A DNA stretch of 64,000 nt, from NCBI RefSeq assembly GCF_049889055.1, contig NZ_JBLTWO010000002.1, positions 620,001 through 684,000 of the forward strand, written 5' to 3'. The DNA is from Rhizorhabdus sp049889055. GTDB lineage: Bacteria; Pseudomonadota; Alphaproteobacteria; Sphingomonadales; Sphingomonadaceae. A program made the translations under genes and the position numbers. Under the pieces are notes generated by a model, which saw only the letters and a program-made list of their open reading frames with translations, did not search any database and was not told where the DNA came from. Below are positions 30,275 to 39,393 of the stretch, piece by piece; positions within the stretch are counted from its first letter, which is position 1, and each line of letters opens with the position of its first letter.

Positions 30275-31279
30275 ATGCTGATCGTCCGCCCAGCTGCGAC
30301 GCCGGACCTGGGCTCGCTCATGGAACTCGCCATCCTGTCGGGTCGCGGCTTCACCAGCCTGCCTGAGGATGAGGCGACTCTGCTCCACCGTCTGACCCTG
30401 TCGGAAGCCAGCTTCCGGGGCGAAATGGCGCCGCGCGAAGCCTGGTATACGCTGATGCTCGAGGACAGCGCGACTGGACGGATCGAAGGGCTGTGTGGGG
30501 TTCGCGCGGCGGTCGGCGTCGGTCGGCCGCATTTCTCCTTCCGGGTGATGACGCTCGCGCAATTCTCCTCGGCGATCAACACGCGCTTCGACCATCAGGC
30601 GCTGGTGCTGGTCAACGAATGCGCCGGGTGGACCGAGGTCGGTTCGCTCTACCTGCGCCCCGAGCGACGCTCGGGCGGCGCCGGCAGCCTGCTCGCCCGC
30701 TCGCGCTACATGCTGATCGGTGCCGAGCCCAAGCGCTTCTCGGAAACCGTCATGGCCGAACTGCGCGGCTATTTCGCACCGGACGGCACCTGTCCCTTCT
30801 GGGACGGCGTCGCGAGCAAATTCTTCCGTCTGCCTTTCGACGAAGCCGATCATATGGTGATGTCGACCGATGGCCAGTTCATCCTCGACCTCGCTCCGCG
30901 GCACCCGATCTATGTCGAGCTCATCCCCGACAGCGCCGCCGAGGCGATCGGCCGCGTCCATGTCGAGGGCGAGGCCGCGCGCGCCATGCTCGACCATGAG
31001 GGGTTTCGCGGCTCGGGCCTCGTCGACATATTCGACGGCGGACCGACCTATTCCGCGCCGCGCGATGCGATCCGCACGATCGAGCGTTCGACGCGGCTGC
31101 CCGCAAGGCGCGGCGATCCCGGCGAAGCAGCCGAGCATCTCGTGTCGGTCGACGCCATCGGCACGTTCCGCGCGGTTCGTACCAAAGTGCGCATCGATGC
31201 GGACGCGGCGATGCTCGACGGTGAAACGATGGACGCATTGCGCATCGGCGACGGAGATATGGTGAGGGTCAGGCAGTGA
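30275..31279 (+). CDS. astA: Arginine N-succinyltransferase, second copy
   Basis: A 334-residue paralogue of the gene at 27924. It shares the layout (IVRPAATPDLGSLMELAILSG, RSGGAGSLLARSRYMLIG, GTCPFWDGVASKFFRLPFDEADHM) but differs at many positions, so it is an old duplication rather than a recent one. By analogy with AruF/AruG the two may be alpha and beta subunits; I cannot say which is which. The stop overlaps the astD start codon region (TGATG). Confidence 0.88.
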   Translation: MLIVRPAATPDLGSLMELAILSGRGFTSLPEDEATLLHRLTLSEASFRGEMAPREAWYTLMLEDSATGRIEGLCGVRAAVGVGRPHFSFRVMTLAQFSSAINTRFDHQALVLVNECAGWTEVGSLYLRPERRSGGAGSLLARSRYMLIGAEPKRFSETVMAELRGYFAPDGTCPFWDGVASKFFRLPFDEADHMVMSTDGQFILDLAPRHPIYVELIPDSAAEAIGRVHVEGEAARAMLDHEGFRGSGLVDIFDGGPTYSAPRDAIRTIERSTRLPARRGDPGEAAEHLVSVDAIGTFRAVRTKVRIDADAAMLDGETMDALRIGDGDMVRVRQ

Positions 31280-32679
31280 TGCGCTCGCTGGATCCCGCCA
31301 CCGGCGAAACCGTCTGGGAAGGCGAAGCAATGCCCCCGGAGCGGGTTCCGGCGCTCGTTCAGACTGCGCGCAAGGCGCTTCCCGCCTGGGCCGACCGGCC
31401 GCTAGAGGACCGCATCGCGATCCTCAGACGCTATGCCGAGATATTGAGCGAGCGCGCAGAAGCGCTCGCGCGCGACATCTCCCGCGAAACAGGCAAGCCT
31501 CTCTGGGAAAGCCGCGCGGAACTCGGCTCGATGGCGGCCAAGGTCGGAGTTTCGATCGCGGCGCAGGCGGAGCGCGCCGGCAGCCGGCAAGCCGATACCG
31601 GCTTCGGGCGGGCTGTTCTGCGCCATCGTCCCCATGGCGTGATGGCGGTGCTGGGGCCCTATAACTTCCCCGGGCACCTGCCAAACGGCCACATCGTCCC
31701 GGCGCTGCTGGCGGGCAATGCGGTCATCTTCAAGCCGTCCGAGGAAGCGCCGTTGACCGGCGGGAACATGATCGCCGCGCTCCATGACGCGGGCGTGCCG
31801 GCGGACGTCCTTCATATCGTGCAGGGCGGCCGCGATCAGGGCGCGGCGCTGGTCGATGCCGACATCGACGGTCTTCTGTTCACGGGTTCGGCCGAAACCG
31901 GACGCCATTTTCGCCGCGCGATGGTGGATCGTCCGCATGTCGTGCTTGCGCTCGAACTGGGGGGCAACAATCCGCTGATCGCCTGGGGCGACCCCGACGT
32001 CATGGCGGCGGCGATCGTGCAATCGGCCTTCGTCACCACCGGTCAGCGCTGCTCCTGCGCCCGGCGGCTGATCATCCCCGAGGGCCATGAAGGCGATTCC
32101 ACCATCGAGGCGGTCCATACGCTGGCGGCCCGGTTGCGGATCGGGGCGTGGGACGATCCCGCCGAACCCTATATGGGGCCGCTGATCTCGCCCGCAGCCG
32201 CACGAAACGCGCTCGACGCGGTCGATGCGCTCAAGGCGCTGGGCGCCCGCCCGCTCCTCCCCTTCGAGCGGCTCGATCGCAGTGAAGCCTTCGTCATGCC
32301 CGGCATGTACGACGTCACGGGCATCGCCGCTCCCGACCGGGAGATTTTCGCGCCGATCCTGCAGGTCGTCCGCGTGCCGGATTTCGACGCGGCGATCGAG
32401 GCGGCGAACGCCACCAGTTTCGGTCTGTCGGCCGGACTGCTGAGCGAAGATCCCGAGCTTTGGCATCGCTTCCTCCACCGCTCGCGCGCCGGAGTCGTCA
32501 ACTGGAACCGGCCGACCACGGGCGCTGCCGCGAACATGCCCTTCGGCGGGCTCGGCCAGTCGGGCAACCACCGGCCCAGCGCCTATTATGCCGCCGACTA
32601 TTGCGCCTATCCGGTGGCCAGCTTCGAGGCCGACGCGGTGATCGACCTGACCTCCGAACTCGGGGACCGGTTGCTGTGA
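31279..32679 (+). CDS. astD: Succinylglutamate semialdehyde dehydrogenase
   Basis: NAD-dependent aldehyde dehydrogenase of the AST path, giving N-succinylglutamate. It has 466 residues. The catalytic Cys258 lies in TTGQRCSCARRL, the general-base Glu in LALELGGNNPLI and the oxyanion Asn in GPYNFPGHLPNGH. This last motif and the length fit AstD/AruD more than generic ALDHs. The ATG at 31279 overlaps the previous stop; a GTG just before it (31276) would add one residue. The stop overlaps the next start (GTGA). Confidence 0.93.
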   Translation: MRSLDPATGETVWEGEAMPPERVPALVQTARKALPAWADRPLEDRIAILRRYAEILSERAEALARDISRETGKPLWESRAELGSMAAKVGVSIAAQAERAGSRQADTGFGRAVLRHRPHGVMAVLGPYNFPGHLPNGHIVPALLAGNAVIFKPSEEAPLTGGNMIAALHDAGVPADVLHIVQGGRDQGAALVDADIDGLLFTGSAETGRHFRRAMVDRPHVVLALELGGNNPLIAWGDPDVMAAAIVQSAFVTTGQRCSCARRLIIPEGHEGDSTIEAVHTLAARLRIGAWDDPAEPYMGPLISPAAARNALDAVDALKALGARPLLPFERLDRSEAFVMPGMYDVTGIAAPDREIFAPILQVVRVPDFDAAIEAANATSFGLSAGLLSEDPELWHRFLHRSRAGVVNWNRPTTGAAANMPFGGLGQSGNHRPSAYYAADYCAYPVASFEADAVIDLTSELGDRLL

Positions 32680-33899
32680 GCGAGGGCGCTGCCATCGTCG
32701 CTGCGCACCGCGCGGCGCTGGACGTCGCCGCCGCCGCGCCGATGCTGGCGCAGGTGCGGCAGTGGAGCAGCATCAACAGCGGGTCGCGCAATCTCGAGGG
32801 ACTCGCCATTCAGGCGTCGCTGCTCGCCGATGCCTTCGCGATCCTGCCGGGCGCACTCGATCTCGTCGAGGCCGTCTCCGGCGAGAGCGTCGACAGCGGC
32901 GGATCTTTGCAACCGGTCGCCTATGGCCGCCATCTGCACCTGCGCGTGCGGCCGGAAGCCCCCGTCCAGCTCATCCTTACAGGCCATATGGATACGGTCT
33001 TTGCGGTCGATCACCCCTTCCAGACGTTGACCGATCTGGAAGGCGGTTCTGTCCTCAACGGCCCCGGCGTCGCCGATATGAAGGGCGGCATAGCGGTGAT
33101 GTTGGCGGCACTGTGCGGCGTCGAGGCGTCCCCCCTGCGCGACCGCATCGGCTATGAGGTCGTGATCAATTCCGACGAGGAGATCGGATCGCCCGGCTCC
33201 GCCGCGCTGATCGCGCGCGCCGCGCTGGGCAAGCTTGCCGCACTGACCTATGAACCCTCCGCCCTGCCCGACGGTACGCTGGCAGGCGCCCGGCCCGGCA
33301 GCGGCAACTTCTCGTTGATCGTCAGCGGCCGGTCGGCCCATGCCGGCCGCAATCCCGAGGATGGCCGCAATGCGGTCGTCGCCGCTGCCGATCTGGCGCT
33401 GCGGCTCTATCAGGCGAGGCGGCCGGGCCTGTCGATCAATCCCGCAAAGATCGACGGTGGCGGGCCGAACAACATGGTCCCCGACCGCGCCGTGCTGCGC
33501 GTCAATCTCCGTCCCGCCCTGCCCGAAGACCAGCGTGACGCCGAGGCATTGATGGCCGCGATCATCGCCGAGGTCGAGGCCGCGCACGGGGTGTCGATCC
33601 ATCGCCACGGCAGCTTCGGCCGGCCGCCCAAACCGCTCGATGCGAAAGCGGAGAGACTGTTCGCGCTGGTCGAGGACAGCGCCGCGCTGCTGGGTCGGCC
33701 GATCGGTCACCGTCCGAGCGGGGGGGTTTGCGACGGCAACAACATCGCCGCCTGCGGGGTACCGGTGGTCGATACGATGGGCGTGCGCGGCGGCGCGATC
33801 CATTCGGCCGACGAATATCTGATCGTCGAGAGCCTGCCCGAACGGGCGATGCTCTCGACGCTCGTCATGCTGCGGCTCGCCGAGCGCGGCACCCTCTAA
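32676..33899 (+). CDS. M20-family metallohydrolase, candidate succinylglutamate desuccinylase
   Basis: A 407-residue zinc hydrolase of the M20 (ArgE/DapE/CPG2) family. The ligands are visible: His104 and Asp106 in LTGHMDTVF, Asp134 in GPGVADMKGG, the Glu168/Glu169 pair in NSDEEIGSPG, Glu193 in TYEPS and a C-terminal His in IHSADEYL. The lid domain holds His222 in GRSAHAGRNPEDG. It begins with GTG inside the astD stop, so it is part of the AST operon. No AstE homologue is here, so this enzyme may do the last step. It lacks a signal peptide. The substrate is inferred. Confidence 0.85.
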   Translation: MSEGAAIVAAHRAALDVAAAAPMLAQVRQWSSINSGSRNLEGLAIQASLLADAFAILPGALDLVEAVSGESVDSGGSLQPVAYGRHLHLRVRPEAPVQLILTGHMDTVFAVDHPFQTLTDLEGGSVLNGPGVADMKGGIAVMLAALCGVEASPLRDRIGYEVVINSDEEIGSPGSAALIARAALGKLAALTYEPSALPDGTLAGARPGSGNFSLIVSGRSAHAGRNPEDGRNAVVAAADLALRLYQARRPGLSINPAKIDGGGPNNMVPDRAVLRVNLRPALPEDQRDAEALMAAIIAEVEAAHGVSIHRHGSFGRPPKPLDAKAERLFALVEDSAALLGRPIGHRPSGGVCDGNNIAACGVPVVDTMGVRGGAIHSADEYLIVESLPERAMLSTLVMLRLAERGTL

Positions 33900-33903
33900 G
33901 CCG

Positions 33904-34965
33904 TCAGTCGGTCAGCCCAAGCGCGGCCGCGATGTCACGCCAGGCAAGCAGCTTGAAATTCTGCGCCCGGCCATCATTGTGGCCATCCTGCGCGACGAAC
34001 AGGCCACCCGGATAATCCGGTCCGAAGTCGCCCAGCATCAGGTCAATGCCGTCGGTTTCCTCGACCGAACCAACCGAACCGCGCGCAATCCGGAAGCGGC
34101 CGACATAGCTGTCGTCGGACAGGCGATACACGGCGTAGGCATTATCGCCCTGGCTCGACACGAGCACATAGCCCTGATCGGCGCCGATCGCCGCGATGGC
34201 CACGCCCTCGGCGTCCGTCACGATGTTGCGCCCGTCCGCAGCCGCAACCTTGACCGGCGTCGTCGCCCCGGCGGCATGGGCATCGAAACGCCACAGGCCG
34301 ATATCCTCCTCCGCGACATAGAGCCGACCGGAGCGATCGTCGACGGCGCAACCCTCCGACTGGGTGCCGAGCTTCATCGTGCGGACGATGCGGCCCGTCG
34401 GTTGGGCGCCACTGGCGTCGATCGCGACCTGGTTTATCGTGCCGTCCTTCAACACGATGAAGGCGTGCAGGACGATCCCCTCGCGATAAAGGCAGACGCC
34501 ATAAGCCTCGCCACTGCCGGCCGCGAGCGTTCCGAGCGGGGTCAGCTTGGCGGTGCCAGTATCGAGCCGGAACAGCGCGAGCTTTGCCTGGGTGACGTCG
34601 TTGCGATCGCTGGCGACGACCAGCACGCCCGGTCCACCCGGCATCGCCACGCCATCGCGCAGGTCGACATTGTTGACCCGGCCCGCATCGACGAAGTCCC
34701 GGCTCTTCCCGTCGAGCCCGTAGACATAGAGCCCCGCCTTCTTGTCGGTTCCGACGATCAGGCTGTCCGCCGGGGATGCCGGGTTGCGCCAGATGGCGGG
34801 ATCGTCGGCCGCATCTGCGTTCGACGTCCCCACCGGCACGGTCTCGCTTTTGGCGGTGACCGTCGCGGCGGGAGCCGCCATCGCGATGCGCTGCTCGACC
34901 GGGATTTCCCGCGCCGCGCATCCCGCCAGTAGCGGGACTACCAAGGCTAGGCTGAAACCGCGCAT
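33904..34965 (-). CDS. Beta-propeller phytase, lipoprotein
   Basis: Calcium-dependent phosphatase that releases phosphate from phytate. It has 353 residues with a lipoprotein signal (LALVVPLLAGC, Cys16), so it is probably anchored in a membrane facing the periplasm or outside. The BPP signature NADAADDPAIW is present, then NNVDLRDGV, ASDRNDVTQAKL, QSEGCAVDDRSGRLYVAEED and the late GYVLVSSQGDNAYAVYRL, matching propeller blades. It overlaps the TonB receptor gene by one base (TGATG), so both are one unit. It converges on the M20 gene with 4 bases between. Confidence 0.9.
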   Translation of the reverse strand: MRGFSLALVVPLLAGCAAREIPVEQRIAMAAPAATVTAKSETVPVGTSNADAADDPAIWRNPASPADSLIVGTDKKAGLYVYGLDGKSRDFVDAGRVNNVDLRDGVAMPGGPGVLVVASDRNDVTQAKLALFRLDTGTAKLTPLGTLAAGSGEAYGVCLYREGIVLHAFIVLKDGTINQVAIDASGAQPTGRIVRTMKLGTQSEGCAVDDRSGRLYVAEEDIGLWRFDAHAAGATTPVKVAAADGRNIVTDAEGVAIAAIGADQGYVLVSSQGDNAYAVYRLSDDSYVGRFRIARGSVGSVEETDGIDLMLGDFGPDYPGGLFVAQDGHNDGRAQNFKLLAWRDIAAALGLTD

Positions 34966-37781
34966 CAGAAGCTTGCCGTCACGCCGAACTTCGCCGTCCA
35001 GCTATATTCTTCATATTGCAGGAGCCGGCGACGGTCGTCGAGATTCTGATAGGCGAAATAGGGTCGGTCGAACACGTTGACCCATTCGGCGAACATGCGG
35101 ATATTGTCGGTAATCCGATATTTTCCGCTCAGATCCAGCTGGAAGTGATTGGAAACATAGCGGTCGGTGGTCGCATCGTCGCCCAGCTCGTCGAGATATT
35201 TGTCGCGGAAGGTGCCGGCCGCGCGCAGGCTGAGCGGGCCCTTCTCATAGCCGATCACGACGTTGAACGTGTGCTTGGACGAAGCCGGCAGCGGGATACG
35301 GCGCAGATCGGTAATGTCGCCATCGGTGCCCACGCGACCCGTGGCGTCGGTATAGGTGTAGTTGATCTGGGTCAGCAGCCCGTCGAACGGCGCCGGCAGC
35401 GAGGTATAGGCCTGGCTGTAGCTGAACTCGAAGCCCTTGACCGTCGCCTTCGGACCATTGGCGAAGGTGGTCGCCTCGTCGAGGATCAGGCCGTTATAGG
35501 GGACGTCCTGATTGACGACCTCGACGACATAATCCTTGATATTCTTGTAGAAGACACCCGCGGTGATCGCGGCGTTCCGGCCGAAATAATATTCGACGGC
35601 CAGATCGCCATTCCAGGCCTTGTAGGGCTTGAGCGCGGGATTGCCGAACTCGCCCTCATTATCCTCGATGATCGCGCGCGGCGCCAGCTGCGACAGCTTC
35701 GGGCGGACGAGGCTCTTATAGCCGGCCGCCCGCAACACCAGGTTGCGGACCGGCTCATAGCGGACGGTAAAACTGGGAAGCCAGTCGGTGTAAGTCCGCT
35801 TGAAGGTCTGCGCGTCGACGAAAACGCTGTCCTCATCGACCGTCACACCGCCAAACTCGTCGCCCTCGGCCACCAGCGTGACCTGGTTGCCGCCGATCCG
35901 GTTGCGGGTGCGCTCGACGCGGACGCCGCCGATCAGACGCAGCTTCGCGCTGTCCCAGCGGCCGAGCAGATAGCCGGCGGTGATGTCCTCGCGGACGCTG
36001 TAGTCGGACTCCGCCGACGCCTGGATGGTATCGAGGTCATTGAGCTCGAACGCGCCGAGATTGTTCGAGAAGAAGCCGCGAAAGCTGCGCTTGGCCGGAA
36101 CGGGATCGATCGACGCCAGCCCATAGTCCTGCTCGCCAAGGAAGTCCTCGAGCGTCAGGTCGGTTGGATATCCATCATATATGTCGAATTGCGCGTTGTA
36201 GCTCTTCTTGCGCCAGCGCTGCTTGCCGCCCGCCTGCAGCGTGAAGACGCCGTTCTCCATCGCGAACTCACGCGACAGATCACCCTTGATCGCGAATTCC
36301 TCGTCCTTGGAATCGCTCAGCGTCGTACGCTCGACCTTGTCGAACTCATATTCCGAGGGGTCGAGAAATGCGGTCTGCCCCGTGGTGATGCTGTAACCGG
36401 TAAACTTCGGACGGCTATAGTCGAAGGCGACGCCGAACTCGCCGGGATCCTCGAACTTGCGCTCGAACACGACCGGATCGATCGAGCCATTCTCGCGCTC
36501 CGAAGACTTGGCCCAGCTCGCCGAATAGACGGCCTTCCACACGCCGGTGTCGGTCTCGCCGCCCAGCGACAGCGTCCGGATCTTCTGCGATTCGAAGCGA
36601 TCCTTCAGGTCGCGCTGCACGCTGATCTCGCCATCATCGGACAGGAAGGTCGCGCCATTGGCGGTGCTGCTGCTCGGCGCTTCGTCCATCTCGAAGATCA
36701 GGCGACGGCGATATTCCTGGTCGTCGAACTGGCTGTAGAGGCCGCGCGCATAGAGCTTGGTGTAGTCGCCGACGCGGACATCGAACGACAGCGAGGCGCT
36801 GATGCGCTTACGGGTCACGTCATAGTCACGATATTCGACCGTGTCGGCATAGGCGTTGCCGGCGTCGTCGATGTCCCAGCCATCCATCTCCATATTATCG
36901 GTCGCGAAGCGGCGCCGGTAATAAGACAGGCCGCCGGAAATCCCGAAATCCTCGCCGATCCGGGTCGAGAAGTCGAGGCTGCCCTTGGGTGAGGTCTTGT
37001 CGGTCAGCTCATTATAGCTGCCCTCGGCCGAAATCTTGTAGAGGTCCTTCTTGCGGTCGAAGGCACTGGTCGTCTTGATGTCGATCGAGCCGCCGATCGT
37101 ATCGGCGTCCATGTCGGGGGTGAGCGACTTGCGCACCTCGATCGATTCGATGATGTCGCTGGAAATCACGTCGAGCGCGACCGAGCGGACGTCCGATTCC
37201 GGTGCCGGAAGCCGCACGCCGTTGACCGTCGAGGCGTTGAGCTCGGGGTCGAGGCCGCGAATCGAGACGAAGCGGCCTTCGCCCTGATCGTTCAGGATGT
37301 TGATGCCCGGCAGACGGCGCAGCGATTCCGCGACATTCTGATCGGGAAACTGGCCGATCGCATCGCGGGTGAGGACGCTCTCGACACCATCCGCGGCGCG
37401 CTGGCGCGACAATGTGCTCGCCTGGTTCGCCAGCTGCCCGATCACGATGATCGATCCGGCTTCATCGCCGCCCAGCGCCAGATTGGCACGGATCTCGCCG
37501 CTCTCGGGAACGACGATGCTGCTCGTCACGGTGGGGGCGCCGACATAGCGGGCCTCGATCGTGTAGGTACCCGCCGGCACGTCGGCGAAGCGGTAACTGC
37601 CGTCACGCCCCGCCTCGGCGACGCGCTTCAACTCGACGATGCGAACCTGCGCGCTTTCCAGCGCGCGCGTGCCCGACGCGTCCGAAACCATACCGACGAT
37701 GGTGCCGGCCATGGCACCACTCGACGCCATCAAGCCGAGCGCAATGACGGCCCGGCTCGCGCCGAACATATCCCTGAACAT
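34965..37781 (-). CDS. TonB-dependent receptor with carboxypeptidase-like N-terminal domain
   Basis: A 938-residue outer-membrane receptor. Order: signal peptide (ALGLMASSGAMAG), a carboxypeptidase-regulatory-like beta domain at about 27-105 (GTRALESAQVRIVELKRVAE), TonB plug with FPDQNVAESLRRLPGINI and RGLDPELNASTVNGVRLP, then a 22-strand barrel ending in WTAKFGVTASF. The plug motifs are those of the large Xanthomonas/Caulobacter TonB receptor subfamily. As it is translated together with the phytase, it probably imports phytate or its breakdown products; this is inference. Confidence 0.92.
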   Translation of the reverse strand: MFRDMFGASRAVIALGLMASSGAMAGTIVGMVSDASGTRALESAQVRIVELKRVAEAGRDGSYRFADVPAGTYTIEARYVGAPTVTSSIVVPESGEIRANLALGGDEAGSIIVIGQLANQASTLSRQRAADGVESVLTRDAIGQFPDQNVAESLRRLPGINILNDQGEGRFVSIRGLDPELNASTVNGVRLPAPESDVRSVALDVISSDIIESIEVRKSLTPDMDADTIGGSIDIKTTSAFDRKKDLYKISAEGSYNELTDKTSPKGSLDFSTRIGEDFGISGGLSYYRRRFATDNMEMDGWDIDDAGNAYADTVEYRDYDVTRKRISASLSFDVRVGDYTKLYARGLYSQFDDQEYRRRLIFEMDEAPSSSTANGATFLSDDGEISVQRDLKDRFESQKIRTLSLGGETDTGVWKAVYSASWAKSSERENGSIDPVVFERKFEDPGEFGVAFDYSRPKFTGYSITTGQTAFLDPSEYEFDKVERTTLSDSKDEEFAIKGDLSREFAMENGVFTLQAGGKQRWRKKSYNAQFDIYDGYPTDLTLEDFLGEQDYGLASIDPVPAKRSFRGFFSNNLGAFELNDLDTIQASAESDYSVREDITAGYLLGRWDSAKLRLIGGVRVERTRNRIGGNQVTLVAEGDEFGGVTVDEDSVFVDAQTFKRTYTDWLPSFTVRYEPVRNLVLRAAGYKSLVRPKLSQLAPRAIIEDNEGEFGNPALKPYKAWNGDLAVEYYFGRNAAITAGVFYKNIKDYVVEVVNQDVPYNGLILDEATTFANGPKATVKGFEFSYSQAYTSLPAPFDGLLTQINYTYTDATGRVGTDGDITDLRRIPLPASSKHTFNVVIGYEKGPLSLRAAGTFRDKYLDELGDDATTDRYVSNHFQLDLSGKYRITDNIRMFAEWVNVFDRPYFAYQNLDDRRRLLQYEEYSWTAKFGVTASF

Positions 37782-37861
37782 ATCTGCCTCCCTCGAAATC
37801 CTATGGGAGGCGCCTCTCGGCTCTCAGAGTGACGTGCGCATGAAGATCCTGTTGCGGTTTC

Positions 37862-37909
37862 GTTGCATCGACGGCGCGACGCCCGGAAAAGCGTCGCGCC
37901 GGATGCAAC
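37862..37909 (-). terminator. Long hairpin after the amidohydrolase gene
   Basis: GTTGCATC (37862-37869) pairs with GATGCAAC (37902-37909), and GGCGCGACGC (37873-37882) with GCGTCGCGCC (37891-37900). The two perfect stems, 18 bp together, are separated by a small asymmetric bulge, and the loop is 8 bases. It lies 6 bases past the amidohydrolase stop. There is no T tract. Confidence 0.55.
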
Positions 37910-37915
37910 ACCCGC

Positions 37916-39259
37916 TCAGCGCGCGGGTGCGGCGCAGCCCCAGCGCGACGGCGAAGCCGCGCAGATCGCGGCGTCGCCCAGATAGACGTCGCCCTGCTTC
38001 ATCACGAAGCTCGGCTTCTCGATCGCACGGATATCGGCCAGCGGATCGGCGTCGACCGCAACGATGTCGGCCGAGAAGCCCGGCGCGATCTGACCGAGCG
38101 TCGTCGGCTTGCGCACCAGCGCCGCGCCCACCACCGTTGCCGACTGCAGCACCTGCATGGGCGTCATACCGTAACGCGCCATGATTGCCGCCTGCCGCGC
38201 ATTGTCGCCATTGGGATAGACACCGGCATCGGTGCCGTAGCTGAGCTTGATGCCCATCTTCACCGCCTTGCGGAAATTCTCCCGCTGGATATCGCCGATG
38301 TCGCGATCCTTCTGCAGCGATTCCTCAGGCACGCCATTCTTGCGCCCCTCCGACTGGGTATATTCGGTGTTGTAGATGTCCATCGACAGGACCGTTCCAG
38401 CGGCCTTGGCCATCTTCAGGCCCTCGTCGTCGATCAGGCTGGCATGTTCGATCGAGTCCGCGCCGGCGCGGATCGCCACCTTGATGCCGTCGGCACCATG
38501 CGCGTGCACCGCGACGGGGCGGTCGTGCAGATGGGCCTCGGCGATCAGCGCGTTGGCTTCCTCTTGCGTATATTGCTGCGCGCCCGGCTTGTCTCCGCGC
38601 GAGAAAACGCCGCCGGTGCCGCAATATTTGATATGGTCTGCGCCATATTTGATGTTGCGCCGCACGGCAGCGCGCACCGCATCGGCGCCATTGGCTACGC
38701 CCTCCTCCTCATATCTATATTCGGGCGCCAGATGATTATCGTCGCAATGCCCGCCCGTGATGCCCAGAGCGGGACCCGAGGCGAAGATATGCGGTCCGGG
38801 GATCTCGCCCGCGTCGATGCCGTCGCGCAGAGCGATGTCCGAATAGCCCGAGGAACCGACGTCGCGGATTGTCGTAAAGCCGGCAAGCAGCGTCTTGCGG
38901 GCATTGGCGGCGCCGGTCACCGCCTGACGCGGAACCGACAGATGGTAGCTTTCATAGGGGCTGGTCGTGGGATCGCCCGTCACATGGGTATGCGTGTCGA
39001 TCAGGCCCGGATAGACCGTCTTGCCCGACAGATCCATCATCGCCGCCCCGGCCGGAATCGCCGTCGAAGCCGCCGGGCCCACCGCCATGACCTTGGCGCC
39101 GGAAACCAGGATGACCTGATCGGTCAGCACCACGCCCTTGGCGGTATCGACGAGCCGTCCGGCCTTGATCGCGACCAGCTTCGCTTCCTGCGCCGCAGCC
39201 GGACCGGCCACCGAAAGCAGGATTGCCGCGACTCCGGCGAACAAGGCGTGACGCATCAT
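37916..39259 (-). CDS. Secreted amidohydrolase (Xaa-Pro dipeptidase-like)
   Basis: A 447-residue metal-dependent amidohydrolase with a signal peptide (LFAGVAAILLSVAGPAAA). The metal motif is DTHTHVTGD (His90, His92). The possible bridging Lys is in DHIKYCGTGG, metal His residues in VAVHAHG and SIEHAS, and the final Asp in SYGTDAGV. The fold and layout match secreted imidazolonepropionase-like amidohydrolases that cleave dipeptides with C-terminal Pro or other residues. The ATG at 39259 is followed by another at 39256; AGGGAG lies 4 and 7 bases before them. It diverges from the sulfotransferase gene. Confidence 0.85.
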   Translation of the reverse strand: MMRHALFAGVAAILLSVAGPAAAQEAKLVAIKAGRLVDTAKGVVLTDQVILVSGAKVMAVGPAASTAIPAGAAMMDLSGKTVYPGLIDTHTHVTGDPTTSPYESYHLSVPRQAVTGAANARKTLLAGFTTIRDVGSSGYSDIALRDGIDAGEIPGPHIFASGPALGITGGHCDDNHLAPEYRYEEEGVANGADAVRAAVRRNIKYGADHIKYCGTGGVFSRGDKPGAQQYTQEEANALIAEAHLHDRPVAVHAHGADGIKVAIRAGADSIEHASLIDDEGLKMAKAAGTVLSMDIYNTEYTQSEGRKNGVPEESLQKDRDIGDIQRENFRKAVKMGIKLSYGTDAGVYPNGDNARQAAIMARYGMTPMQVLQSATVVGAALVRKPTTLGQIAPGFSADIVAVDADPLADIRAIEKPSFVMKQGDVYLGDAAICAASPSRWGCAAPAR

Positions 39260-39393
39260 CGATCTCCCTGACTGTGTCTTTTGCATCACGGCCTTGTGCG
39301 GCGACGAACCGCGTTCCGCAACAGCTAACATCCTTGTTGACACTCCCCCCGCACCGGTTTCTTCTGTCGTCTCTACAGCTTGCGGGGCAATGC

